A stretch of DNA of 64,000 bases, from NCBI RefSeq assembly GCF_946885955.1, contig NZ_CAMPHI010000028.1, positions 1 through 64,000 on the forward strand. The letters run 5' to 3'. This DNA comes from an uncultured Pseudomonas sp. Its GTDB lineage: Bacteria > Pseudomonadota > Gammaproteobacteria > Pseudomonadales > Pseudomonadaceae. Below the pieces are notes generated by a model that searched no databases, was not told the origin of the DNA, and saw nothing but the letters and a program-made list of their open reading frames with translations. A program made the translations under genes and the position numbers. Positions 35,286-44,638 of this stretch are shown piece by piece. The number at the start of each line of letters is the position of its first letter. The stretch's first letter is position 1.

Positions 35286-36482
35286 TTAAAGCTCGACCTC
35301 AGCCTGCTTCCTATTTCGATTTTGGAACAGTTGAGTGATGTCTTGAGTGGTTGGCGGTGCAGCCACCGTCATAGGTTTCAACTTGGATTCAATGGGGGCG
35401 CCCATAACGATTTCATTGACGAGCATTCGGCGCTCATCGCAGGGCTCATCAGCTTTCTCCCAAGCATCTTGGAAGGCGGTATTCAAGATATAGCTATAGC
35501 TCACTTCGCAAGATACTCGGTAGAACCGCTCCTGCTCCTTCCAAAAATCGGATTTCTGAAGGCTGCGGACGTCCGATGGTGTCCAATTTTCCTGGGTCGT
35601 CCGCTCAGCCCAGTATTCGCTGACGCAATTCTTGATGTTGCCTTCGCTGGCCTGCATGGCCGACTGAAATGCTGACTGCCAGTCGGCATATGCCGGTGTA
35701 GGGCATATCAGCTCATCGGCATGTTTCGCCAAGCCTTCTTGGTAGTTTCGCGCCAGTAACGCATCCACGGCGGCGCTGGGAGCCCGGGCTTGCTTGGTGG
35801 CCTCAGCCTTCAGTTGGGATAGCGTGGTCTTTGCCAGATCGACCGGTTGCAGCTCCAAGGACTTCAGTTTTTGTGCTATGGAGTTTGCTTCTGCTTCTTC
35901 GAAGACTTTCAGGGTGTAGATGCTACGCGACCTATTCAGGAGCTGAACGACGCTGCTGGGCAATGCCAGATCGCCCAGTAGGCTCTGTAGCTTCAGTCCA
36001 TAGTGCTGAGTTTGAAGCGCGGAGAGGGCAGACTCAGCCGTTTTGGCCTCGGCAATTGCCTTACCGGCTCGACGCGTCGCATCGAGCGCCGACTTCTCAG
36101 CATCTACGACCTTCTGGTTAAGCGTCGCGACTTGAGCTTCGATGGCAGATCGCTGATCGGCCAATTCTTTGTTTCTTGCTTCCCCCGCAGCCAAGGTTTC
36201 GGTCTGCTTATCCATCTGCTGTTGAAGTTTCCGTTGCTCGATCTGCAGGCGAGCTAGATCTTCGGAGACAAGCTCCTTCTGGAAGACTGGGCGGACGGTA
36301 TAGATGTACCCATAAACAACGACCACCAACATGAGCACTTGGGATACGTTTGCGACAATCCCTGTACACGACAGCGATTTCTCAAGCCTTGAGGAACTGC
36401 CAGTGGGCTTTCCAGGCTGCATCACGTTAGCGCTGGAGCCCTGTTTTTCGAGAAATCGTACGTATCGATTACGAGCTGCCAC
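35286..36482 (-). CDS. membrane-anchored coiled-coil protein of the island
   Basis: A 398-residue protein starting with GTG at 36482 (AGGAAA about 6 nt before it). One transmembrane segment (about residues 40-60: GIVANVSQVLMLVVVVYGYIY) is followed by a long heptad-like coiled coil (residues about 75-160, rich in Glu, Gln, Lys and Ala). The C-terminal half is globular with WQSAFQSAMQASEGNIKNCV and several Cys. I recognise no family. It lies 180 bp downstream of the predicted nuclease gene on the same strand and would be the last gene of the cargo block. A membrane-bound sensor or scaffold role is only a guess. Confidence 0.75.
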   Translation of the reverse strand: MAARNRYVRFLEKQGSSANVMQPGKPTGSSSRLEKSLSCTGIVANVSQVLMLVVVVYGYIYTVRPVFQKELVSEDLARLQIEQRKLQQQMDKQTETLAAGEARNKELADQRSAIEAQVATLNQKVVDAEKSALDATRRAGKAIAEAKTAESALSALQTQHYGLKLQSLLGDLALPSSVVQLLNRSRSIYTLKVFEEAEANSIAQKLKSLELQPVDLAKTTLSQLKAEATKQARAPSAAVDALLARNYQEGLAKHADELICPTPAYADWQSAFQSAMQASEGNIKNCVSEYWAERTTQENWTPSDVRSLQKSDFWKEQERFYRVSCEVSYSYILNTAFQDAWEKADEPCDERRMLVNEIVMGAPIESKLKPMTVAAPPTTQDITQLFQNRNRKQAEVEL

Positions 36483-36662
36483 TCTGTTTCCTAATTGGTT
36501 AACATGACTGATAATTGGCGCTTACGCGCGGCGGGCAAATGGTACGAAAATTCGCGGCACTAAGCTGTTTTGGTATGGCGCAGTGATATCAGTCTACGCT
36601 CTGCATCGCCAGTTTTTGGTGGGCTGCATCGGCGCATCGGACTGGATCACGAAGGGGGGATG

Positions 36663-38525
36663 TTACTCCGAGATAGCGCTTTCCCATTTTGGCAATGAAA
36701 CGAAGTGAATCGTTTTGTCCCAGTCTGATCTCAGGTCTGCGCTGGCCCGGCGCGAAAACCAGTACACCGAGTGAGCCTGGAGAGTGCCTACGGTAGGTTG
36801 CCAGGTATCTGCAACAGGGCTTTGAGCAGGCTCTTCCCTCATTATCAGTGGGAACCAAAGCTGCGGCGGCAGTGGAAGCCGGCTATGACGGCAGGCCATC
36901 ACAAAGACCGGCCAATGGCCTAGGCGTACAGTAGACAGGTCAGTGTAGTGCCCCTCCTCAGAACATTCCCTCCCCAGAATATTTCTGGCTGCAGCTCCGT
37001 CAGCTGTGATGGGTATGTCACACAGCGCTAAGCCGTGCGAGGGATCACCACGATACAGAACAGCCTCAGTGTCAGGCCCGGGCATCCAGAGCTGGTGATT
37101 GCAATGTTTCATTTCGCTTCGTACGAATCGAGCGAAGTGTTCGCTAGCCTCCGTTTCGCCACCCAAGGTGGCCCAAAGCAGCATGATCGGAATGAGAGCG
37201 CTGCCCTTTGTATGCTGCACCCGATACTCTTCAGTCCTGGCCTGGGGATGCCTTATCAGCTCCTGGTAGCTGCTGTGGATGGTTGGATACCGATGGTGCT
37301 TGGTGAAGTTGAAGTGGTAATAGTTCAGAAGCTCACCGCAGTATTCCTGCGCCTGGCTGCGCCAGTGACTCATCATCGACAGGAACATCAAAGCGCAACT
37401 GATCTCGATGACTTGCTCGTCGGCTATAGGCGAGAACAGCGCCCGATTATTATTGATGAGTTCGACGATGTGCTGCGCGAGGCTGGACGCTTCCTCCGGT
37501 ACATTGGAGGCTTCAAGCACTCGTAGCCCATCAGTATCCAAGTGAGGCCAGAGAACCCACAGCCCCCTGATCGCGATACGACCCAGGATCTCAAATAGCT
37601 TGAGGTTGATGTCCACAGCACTGTGAGAGTTCACGGAGCTGGCTAGTGCATCTCGCTTGGCCGTCAGCGGCAGGATTTTAACTTCCAATAGTTCCGCCCA
37701 GATCTTGGAGTGCAGATCCAGCAGCTCACTGAAAATCAGCCCAATATGCGTGTGTCCGATCGATGCAGCCTCGATGTCACCTTTGACCAGCTCCCATGCG
37801 CGTAGGATGACCAGCTCACTGGCTCGGTAGGGGGCTTCGAGGTTCTCCTGCGTGCGTGCCCAAACGAACAGCACTGAGAGACAGATATACATTTGCCGCA
37901 GGGTGGCGAGCCGCTGGGAAGCGTCCAAGTTATCGGCCTTCACGAGTCCTTCAATCAACGCGGTGAAATGGTGAACTGAGACATCAGGTTCATCGAGCAT
38001 CGCAATGGACTTCTGGAACCGCGACTGCAAGGTCTTGCTCACGTGCTGGTGCTGGAGCAATCCGTCAGCGAGCAAGCCCGCCATGTAATCGCCATTCCAC
38101 TCCTCAAAGGCGATTCGGTCATCAGTAAGCCTGCTGATCAAGCCTGTCAGGTTGTCCCTCACAGCCTCTTTCACACTGCCCCCGAAGCACAGGCATATGA
38201 CTATCTTCAATGACTCGTACTGGGCAGAGATCCGCTTGGGAATGTAGACGTCGATGATGTCGTTGATTGAAGTTCGTACCCCTTGTGGTACTGCATCCCA
38301 CTCAGCCCGGGTCAAATCTCCCTGCTTGATTGTGAACAGGTAAAGCTTTTGCTCTCCGTCCACCACTGGGCTTACTGCAGCAACGTCGACGCCAAATTGA
38401 CGTGGCCCCGTCGATGGACGCGAGATCACGTTGAAGCCAAGCTCGCTCAACAGATCAGGCAAAACGACGTCCAGCTCATTGCGTTCGCGGAGCGAAGCCA
38501 GGTACTCACGGAAGACGAGTTTCAT
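36663..38525 (-). CDS. predicted PD-(D/E)xK-fold nuclease with large helical C-terminal region
   Basis: A 620-residue protein. Residues about 25-80 have the restriction-endonuclease-like pattern: LSELGFNVISRPSTGPRQFGVDVAAV followed by KLYLFTIKQGDLTRAEW, i.e. a GVD acid and an I-K hairpin, as in Mrr-type or DUF-type REase domains. The remaining 500 residues are helical with no motif I know. Metal-dependent DNA cleavage is inferred from the motif only. The ATG at 38525 overlaps the stop of the 586-residue gene by 4 nt, so the two are made together and probably form one complex. The context (island, PHP-ABC ATPase nearby) suggests anti-phage defence. Confidence 0.75.
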   Translation of the reverse strand: MKLVFREYLASLRERNELDVVLPDLLSELGFNVISRPSTGPRQFGVDVAAVSPVVDGEQKLYLFTIKQGDLTRAEWDAVPQGVRTSINDIIDVYIPKRISAQYESLKIVICLCFGGSVKEAVRDNLTGLISRLTDDRIAFEEWNGDYMAGLLADGLLQHQHVSKTLQSRFQKSIAMLDEPDVSVHHFTALIEGLVKADNLDASQRLATLRQMYICLSVLFVWARTQENLEAPYRASELVILRAWELVKGDIEAASIGHTHIGLIFSELLDLHSKIWAELLEVKILPLTAKRDALASSVNSHSAVDINLKLFEILGRIAIRGLWVLWPHLDTDGLRVLEASNVPEEASSLAQHIVELINNNRALFSPIADEQVIEISCALMFLSMMSHWRSQAQEYCGELLNYYHFNFTKHHRYPTIHSSYQELIRHPQARTEEYRVQHTKGSALIPIMLLWATLGGETEASEHFARFVRSEMKHCNHQLWMPGPDTEAVLYRGDPSHGLALCDIPITADGAAARNILGRECSEEGHYTDLSTVRLGHWPVFVMACRHSRLPLPPQLWFPLIMREEPAQSPVADTWQPTVGTLQAHSVYWFSRRASADLRSDWDKTIHFVSLPKWESAISE

Positions 38526-40282
38526 TGCGATCGCTTCTCGTACAGAAAGTTGAGTATCTGGAGCTCCAGCGTGGAGGGCTCTAAAACCGAATGTCGTGGT
38601 AACTGAAAGGAGTGTTGAATAGTGGCGAGCGATTGCTCAATACGGTGCATCGGCCCCGGTTCCCCTTCGTCCACGCCCTGCGGCAGTGGGCACTCCGGTA
38701 CCCAGCTGGCCATGCCATTGCCGTAAAGCAGTATTTTTTCACTAGCCAAGCTCGCCAAGATTGAAGATTTGTGGGCCTCTACCATCTGACTTTGCATTTC
38801 CTCATTACGGCGATAATGCTCTAGCTGTCGCTCACGCTCCGAGGGCTGCAGCTCGCGGATGTGTGCGTTGCCGAGGCCTTCCAGATACTTCTGCAACTCC
38901 TGTAATACTTGCTCGACTGCCTGCGAAGCGGGGTCGGTGGCATTGGCCGCAATGTCGTCCAGATAATCTAATCGCAGAGCGGAATAGTTGATCAGAACAG
39001 GATCGAGCAGAAGACTCTGCAGCGCCCCCAGGGTCGCATCCGTGGCGTTGCGCATCATGCTGACTATCAGTGAGGCCATGAAAATGGGCTTAGAGAAAAA
39101 GACTCCAAGCGCTTTGCGTGCGATGAACAAGTAGTCGCTTTCCGGCACATCCAACGCCAGGCGGAAATCGAAAGTGAACACTCGACCCTCACCGGCTGCA
39201 AACAGGCCTCGTCTAAGCGCCGCAGATAAGCGCACTGACTCAGACCGAAGCCAAGTCACCGCCCACTCGTCCAAGACTGAGTCGTCCCCGCTCTCAAGTT
39301 GATGTAGCACAGAACCGAAACGAGTGAATGGGACGCCGGGGTCACTGAGGATGAACTTCTCGATCACCTCCCGAGCATCCGACACCTCACCTCTCCTGAT
39401 GAACCCAGCCAAGACGACGTCCAGCAACTGGACGATTTCATTCTCTGGCTGACCCGACGCCACAAGCGCAAGGAGATCGTGACGGACTTGGGCGGTGTAT
39501 GGGTTTGAGTTGCCCAGTAGTTCACGAGCGATCGTTTGTTTTGCCGTGAAAGTAATAGGGGTGGCGGACCGCTTGATCAGTTCGTACGTTGATCGTTCAA
39601 GTTCTGTCGGGGCATCCTTTTGCCATGCAAGTGCCAAGGCGAGAAGCGCATCTCGCGCCGTAGGTTCGGTCTCACGCTCGACTACGGCGAGGATGGTTTC
39701 GATCAGACCAAAATTCGAGCCTCTTACCTCAGCAGACAAATTACAGAGGGCTCTGGCTGCCTGGGCGCGCTGAGAGGCGTCACCGTTGTCGAGAAACCCA
39801 ATCGCCTGGCCCAAGTAGAACTCAACATCCGTCTTCAGTCCGGCGCTGATGCATGCCTGGACGCAATGGAATCGTTGAGAAAGCGGGGCACCTGATTTGA
39901 TGAGCTGCAGAAGCTCAGTGAGGCGCTCTGGTGAAGCTTGGCACCACTTCAATACCTCAGCGTACGGGGAATGGCTGAGCATGGTGTCATCTTGAGGGAT
40001 TGCTCCAGCCATCAGCTCAAGCAAATCCCCACAGCTAGTTGCAATGGAGCCGAATACCGGCAGGAGAACCTCCATACCCAGATGCAATTCGTTGTTCGAA
40101 AAGCAGGTCGGCTCAGGCAGAGGGAGCAGGGTACGCAGATCGACGTCCTTTGACTGATGAGTATCGATCAAAGCTCGGGAAAACGGCGCGCTATCGTGCC
40201 GCCAGTTATCCTTAAATACCAGATCAAGCAATTTGCCTTCTGCAAAGGCTCTAACGATTTCATCTCGCGATGGGGTAGTCAT
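38522..40282 (-). CDS. large alpha-helical island protein, partner of the predicted nuclease
   Basis: A 586-residue protein. The start at 40282 (MTTPSRDEIVRAFAEG) has GGAAGGA 7 nt upstream; an in-frame ATG at 40306 is less likely. The sequence is helical with repeated amphipathic units (for example ASQRAQAARALCNLSAEVRG and ARDALLALALAWQKDAPTEL) that resemble HEAT/ARM-like repeats. No catalytic motif is visible. The C-terminus includes a charged helix (QPSERERQLEHYRRNEEMQS). The 4-nt overlap with the nuclease gene implies a two-protein module. Function unknown; a recognition or regulatory scaffold would fit. Confidence 0.72.
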   Translation of the reverse strand: MTTPSRDEIVRAFAEGKLLDLVFKDNWRHDSAPFSRALIDTHQSKDVDLRTLLPLPEPTCFSNNELHLGMEVLLPVFGSIATSCGDLLELMAGAIPQDDTMLSHSPYAEVLKWCQASPERLTELLQLIKSGAPLSQRFHCVQACISAGLKTDVEFYLGQAIGFLDNGDASQRAQAARALCNLSAEVRGSNFGLIETILAVVERETEPTARDALLALALAWQKDAPTELERSTYELIKRSATPITFTAKQTIARELLGNSNPYTAQVRHDLLALVASGQPENEIVQLLDVVLAGFIRRGEVSDAREVIEKFILSDPGVPFTRFGSVLHQLESGDDSVLDEWAVTWLRSESVRLSAALRRGLFAAGEGRVFTFDFRLALDVPESDYLFIARKALGVFFSKPIFMASLIVSMMRNATDATLGALQSLLLDPVLINYSALRLDYLDDIAANATDPASQAVEQVLQELQKYLEGLGNAHIRELQPSERERQLEHYRRNEEMQSQMVEAHKSSILASLASEKILLYGNGMASWVPECPLPQGVDEGEPGPMHRIEQSLATIQHSFQLPRHSVLEPSTLELQILNFLYEKRSQ

Positions 40283-40559
40283 CTCAGTTCCTTCCAAGCA
40301 ATCCATTGCTCAGGCGTCGCCGAGCTCGGTCGTGCATCAGATGGTAAAATCTCTGTACCAAAGAGGCGAGTGGCCAGCATGCGTGCTCAGGAAAACGATA
40401 CGCCAAAAAAAGTATCGTATTCAGCGAGTTCCTGAGCTGGACAAGGTCACGCAGCACACTGCCTCAGGGGGTAGAACTCCGGGGACTTAGCGGGGCAGAC
40501 CTCCAGCCTCCAGCCAGAGCTCGCGCAGCTCTGGAAGTATCTGCCCACGCCCAGGGTAG

Positions 40560-41123
40560 TTATTTCCATAGTGAAAGCAACCAGACTGAAAAAATGCCTG
40601 CTGCTGCGCTGATTCCAATCCATGTCTTGTCGATAAGACCCGAGTGCCACACTTTGACTGAGAGCACAGCGAAACTGATGACTCCCATCAGCCACTTAAA
40701 GCGCTGGAGCGCGGAGGCAAACTTGCGACCGGTCAGTACAAGCCCCAACAGCCAAAGCTGCAGGAATGCTGGGAGGCGGCGATAAACTCGGGCCACTTTC
40801 GTCGTCTTGCAGACGCTGATCCATATATGGGCGTCACCGCCAGGCCCGTTGCCTGGAATGACGGTAGGGACATTGACTGAACGTATCAACAAAAGCGTAT
40901 GGGCCAGGTCGAAAGCGATCTGCCGCCGTTCATTGAATGCTTGGGCAATCCGCTGTTCTTGATGTGTGATAGGTTTTTCCAAAACCTCGATTCCCATCAC
41001 CTCGACGCAGTCGCCTTTGAGTCTTTCCCAGAAGTTATATTTCGTGAGTCGTCGTTCAGCCGCCTCATCGATGATTCTATTCAAGAGGTACTGCTTGATC
41101 CTGAGCGTAAAGCGTTCCTTCAT
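40560..41123 (-). CDS. small protein with C-terminal membrane hairpin
   Basis: A 187-residue protein starting at 41123 (MKERFTLRIKQYLLNRIIDE); the frame is open to 41216 but the upstream part lacks a better start. The N-terminal half is charged and helical. The C-terminus has hydrophobic stretches FLQLWLLGLVLTG, FKWLMGVISFAVLSV and TWIGISAAAGIFSVWLLSLW, with a very short cytoplasmic end. No family recognised. It lies between the PHP-ABC ATPase gene (169 bp) and the helical protein gene (277 bp), all on one strand. A membrane effector that kills the infected cell is a common role for such proteins in defence loci, but this is speculation here. Confidence 0.65.
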   Translation of the reverse strand: MKERFTLRIKQYLLNRIIDEAAERRLTKYNFWERLKGDCVEVMGIEVLEKPITHQEQRIAQAFNERRQIAFDLAHTLLLIRSVNVPTVIPGNGPGGDAHIWISVCKTTKVARVYRRLPAFLQLWLLGLVLTGRKFASALQRFKWLMGVISFAVLSVKVWHSGLIDKTWIGISAAAGIFSVWLLSLWK

Positions 41124-41292
41124 GGAGCTGAGTTCTCTGAACTTGACTTCATGGTGTGGACACAGTCTGGATGACTCGTCTGAACCTGTTGTCGCTTGTT
41201 GTAATAATGGCGGCACATCGCTGCGAGGCGATCGAGCCTCCCGCCACCACCTGCCCGGTGGTCAAAAATCCACTGAACAGGTAGTGGTGAAT

Positions 41293-44262
41293 TTAGCGAG
41301 AGAGGCGAACGCGCAGCCGGCGGGCACGCTCCTTGAACGCTATTTCTCCGCCCTCCAAGATTTCACATACACGATCTCTAATCGATTTGTCCTCCAATCC
41401 TCCCGAGTGGTAGGTAATCGGCGGTAACTGACCATGTAAGTGCGGCCCACATTCGGCGATGATGATCTGATCGGCATCTGTATTCACTACCAAATTGGCG
41501 TTGTGAGTTACCATGATGACTTGCCGAGTGGCCTTAGCAGCCAAGAACAATGGTACAAGGTCGTTATAGATTGATTTGGGATCAAGGTTCTCTTCAGGTT
41601 GATCAATAATCAGCGGTCGACTGTCCTTCCCATCGAGCGAAAGGTAGAGCAATAAGAGCACGATCCCTCGCGTCCCAGGCGACAGTTTCTGAATCTCTAT
41701 GCCATCGTAATTGACAGCGTATCGTACGGAGATGTGGTCGGTTCCGTATAGCCACTGGGCAAGCCGCTTAGTCCATCGTCGGTACTCGGCAAGATCGGAT
41801 GTCGCGACAGGGGAGTGCTCGAGGAGCTGCTCTTGATACGTTTTGATGAACTCCTTCAGCGCTGCCAGCACGCTATCTTCGTCACCCTGCAACCAGGGGG
41901 TGTTCAGCGACTCGATCACCTTCTCGCGTAAGGAACCTCGCCCTCTGAAGGGGCCCTTTTTTGAAAGGTTGAGTAGCGATTCTCCCTCTTCAGACCAAGC
42001 GTCGATATCAACCGTACGGGCGACAGAAAACGACAACTTGCTCAGCGTGCCTTGAGCGCTCTCGAGGAGCTCCTTGATCGGTGAATACAAGTCCTGCAGG
42101 ACGTGCTCCTCAGCTATCAGGGCTGAGAACACGCGTTTATAGGACTCATTGCGTTCGCTAATCAAGCTCTGAAGGCGCTCGGCTGCACCCTCATGGTCGG
42201 CGAGCTTCTCTTTGCTTGCGCGCAGAAGCTCAGATTCCGTTGATATCTTGGTTGATATCTCCTTGAAACGCTTAGCGGTTTCCTGATCAATGCTGACGAG
42301 TTGCTGTAGGCGTCCGATCTCTGCCTGCAACTGAGCCAGCGTGCATTGGTCAAGGTCGGCTCCATCGTCAATGTATGGGAGTTCAACGTTTTCCTTCTTC
42401 GCCGGGGCTACGCCAAGCCATCCATCTCTGTTTCTTTGAGCTGTGAGCAGCATGCCTGACAAGATGGCGTCGACATCGCCTTTATAATCTCGAAAGAAGG
42501 CAGCCCACTCTTGAACCCCCAAGCCACTCGCTGCATGGCGAGCCTGGATTTCACGAAGATCAGTGGGAGCTACGACGCGGCGGATGTTACCCACCTCGTC
42601 TTGCATCAGCAGAATTTGCTGCTCCTGAGCTCTAAAATGCCGGACGTAACCGGCAATCTTTTCTGAGGCAGAGGTCAGGACCTGCAATCTCGCCAGCCTG
42701 CTCTCAGAACCTTTTTCCACGAGTTTGCATCTGTCTTCGGTCAGCCTGGTGACCAGAGCGTCCTTTTCTTGCACCTGTGCTTTCAGTTGCGGTACCAGGC
42801 TGCGCTTCTCGAACTCAATATTTATCCGTTCTGACAAGCTGCCCAGAGATTCTTCCTCCCGACGTCGGGACTCGCGATGACGCTCAGATTTGATCTCTCG
42901 CAAGTCATTGAAGTTGATTGCCCCCTCACGCTCTGTCGAGGAATGGGACTCATAGATGACCCGCTCAACCTCGGTTAGCAAGCCATCAGTCATACCATCA
43001 GCAGAACAGAGCTCCTCCACAAACTGTTGAGATAGGTATCTGGCCCTGGGATACACAAAATCGTCGTCGGTTGTCTGACTGAGCGGGCTGGATTGGGCCT
43101 CACCGTTGCGCCAGGTGATATTCACCTGAGCACCATGGAGGTGGTCACGCGCCCTTACTAAAAATGAATGCCCAGTAATAGCGTTACCTCGCGCTTCACA
43201 TCCCGCAGCCAAAATGTCAGCTAGCGCTGTTTTTCCTGAACCCCTGGCGCCGATTACGGCAATCAGACCAGGATTGAGTTCAAGTGAGGGAGTGGTTAGC
43301 CATGACGCGTTGGTAATGTCGACCTGGGCAATCACTTCAGAGGCATTTCCATAAGGCGGTGGCTCTTCTCCGATGAAGGCTCGTCCACCTGGGTCGATAC
43401 ACGCTTGTCGAAGCGTATCGAAGGTGGCACTGCCTTTGAGCCAGCTGTATCTCTTCTCGTCCGGCGCCCCTGCCTTGGAAGTTTGGTGAGCATCGCTGCC
43501 GTGTAGGCAAGGTTTCAAACCGTTGTAGCGCTCCACCAGGCTCGCTGCTGACAAACCCTTTCGCCCCAACCAAAACTCACGTTGATTGGGATTCGAAGCA
43601 AAAATGATGTGAGCAAAGCGCTCGATCTCTTGCCGTAGAACCTCATCGGCGCCGTCCTGCAATGCGGCGGTACCATCGTTCTGTTTGGCCGCCACCGCGA
43701 TAATCAGGTTGTCCTGCGCCCACTGGCTGTGCTTGTACTTGTCCCTCAGCTCCTGAAACGAGACCTTGAAGCGTTCTGCGCCATGTCGCAATGCAGCACG
43801 ATCGTCAACTATCTCTGGTTTGGCTTTTTTGCCTAGGCGCTTCAGATCACTGGGCGTGCATCTGAACTCGTCGTCAAATGCCTTGAATGACAGCGAGGCG
43901 AGAAAACGCTCCAGCTCGTCTAGGTGATCTTGCTCATCTGGACACACCAACAAGTGGGCGTTGATCCAGGATTTCGCTGTCCCAACATCAAAGCGGATCT
44001 CCACGTTAGGGAAGAGGAGCTCGCAGTTCGGCAGTCTTCCTGACTGTTTGTGCTCAACCAGTTGCCTATATGCGTCGAGCAGGTAGTAATCAGTTACTGC
44101 GATCGCGCTGATCTGGGGAGATGAATTCTCAAGAGCCTTCAGGTATCCGTCCCAATCACCTTTGAAATTGTCATTGAACAGCGTGCCGGGAGCATGCACA
44201 TGGGGCTCCCATCGAAGCCAGCGAGATCCAGATGGAAGGGGCTTGAGTTGAGTCTGCATCAT
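41293..44262 (-). CDS. PHP-domain plus ABC/SMC-type ATPase (TrlF-like)
   Basis: A 989-residue protein. The N-terminal 290 residues are a PHP-type phosphoesterase domain: RWEPHVHAPGT, AVTDYY, LLFPNVEIRFD and LHGSDAHQ carry the expected His/Asp metal ligands. The ATPase follows: Walker A GARGSGKT (about residue 335), a long coiled-coil arm, signature LSPGTRGIVLLLLYL, Walker B PLIIDQPEENLD and H-loop MVTHNANLV. This PHP plus ABC architecture is annotated in databases as TrlF-family and is frequent in defence islands; the substrate of the PHP domain is not known to me. The gene is first in the minus-strand block, divergent from the gene at 44639 across 376 bp. Confidence 0.88.
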   Translation of the reverse strand: MMQTQLKPLPSGSRWLRWEPHVHAPGTLFNDNFKGDWDGYLKALENSSPQISAIAVTDYYLLDAYRQLVEHKQSGRLPNCELLFPNVEIRFDVGTAKSWINAHLLVCPDEQDHLDELERFLASLSFKAFDDEFRCTPSDLKRLGKKAKPEIVDDRAALRHGAERFKVSFQELRDKYKHSQWAQDNLIIAVAAKQNDGTAALQDGADEVLRQEIERFAHIIFASNPNQREFWLGRKGLSAASLVERYNGLKPCLHGSDAHQTSKAGAPDEKRYSWLKGSATFDTLRQACIDPGGRAFIGEEPPPYGNASEVIAQVDITNASWLTTPSLELNPGLIAVIGARGSGKTALADILAAGCEARGNAITGHSFLVRARDHLHGAQVNITWRNGEAQSSPLSQTTDDDFVYPRARYLSQQFVEELCSADGMTDGLLTEVERVIYESHSSTEREGAINFNDLREIKSERHRESRRREEESLGSLSERINIEFEKRSLVPQLKAQVQEKDALVTRLTEDRCKLVEKGSESRLARLQVLTSASEKIAGYVRHFRAQEQQILLMQDEVGNIRRVVAPTDLREIQARHAASGLGVQEWAAFFRDYKGDVDAILSGMLLTAQRNRDGWLGVAPAKKENVELPYIDDGADLDQCTLAQLQAEIGRLQQLVSIDQETAKRFKEISTKISTESELLRASKEKLADHEGAAERLQSLISERNESYKRVFSALIAEEHVLQDLYSPIKELLESAQGTLSKLSFSVARTVDIDAWSEEGESLLNLSKKGPFRGRGSLREKVIESLNTPWLQGDEDSVLAALKEFIKTYQEQLLEHSPVATSDLAEYRRWTKRLAQWLYGTDHISVRYAVNYDGIEIQKLSPGTRGIVLLLLYLSLDGKDSRPLIIDQPEENLDPKSIYNDLVPLFLAAKATRQVIMVTHNANLVVNTDADQIIIAECGPHLHGQLPPITYHSGGLEDKSIRDRVCEILEGGEIAFKERARRLRVRLSR

Positions 44263-44583
44263 TACATCCCAGTAGGCAGAAAAAGGGCGAGGCCAGTCCC
44301 TGCGGCCTTAAAGGGAGACCAGCAGGTCTTGGGGTGTCACTTAGCCACTATTTTCCATGTGGCCGTTCCTGTCAATCTGAAGCCGATGATAGTGGCTGCG
44401 AACGTGGTTTTTAGACAGGCATGGTGCTATAGGTCTAGCAGTGGTGATAGTGCCACGGCCAAGCTTCCCGCACCTAGCTACTGGGGATCCGTATGTAGTT
44501 GAAACAGAAAGATTGAGGGTAGCCTTTGGGCATTATGCAAGTAGTCGATGAACTTACGCCGACAATCGTGAGCGTTTTTGAGA

Positions 44584-44609
44584 CTGAAATAGCCGTAAAC
44601 CTATTTCAG
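44584..44609. promoter_or_regulatory. perfect inverted repeat, candidate operator
   Basis: CTGAAATAG and CTATTTCAG are 9-bp perfect arms separated by 8 nt, 30 bp before the GTG of the gene at 44639 and within the divergent intergenic region shared with the PHP-ABC ATPase gene. A repressor-binding site is plausible; a small mRNA hairpin is the alternative. Confidence 0.4.
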
Positions 44610-44638
44610 GATTAGATACACAGCAGAAGGAAACAGCG

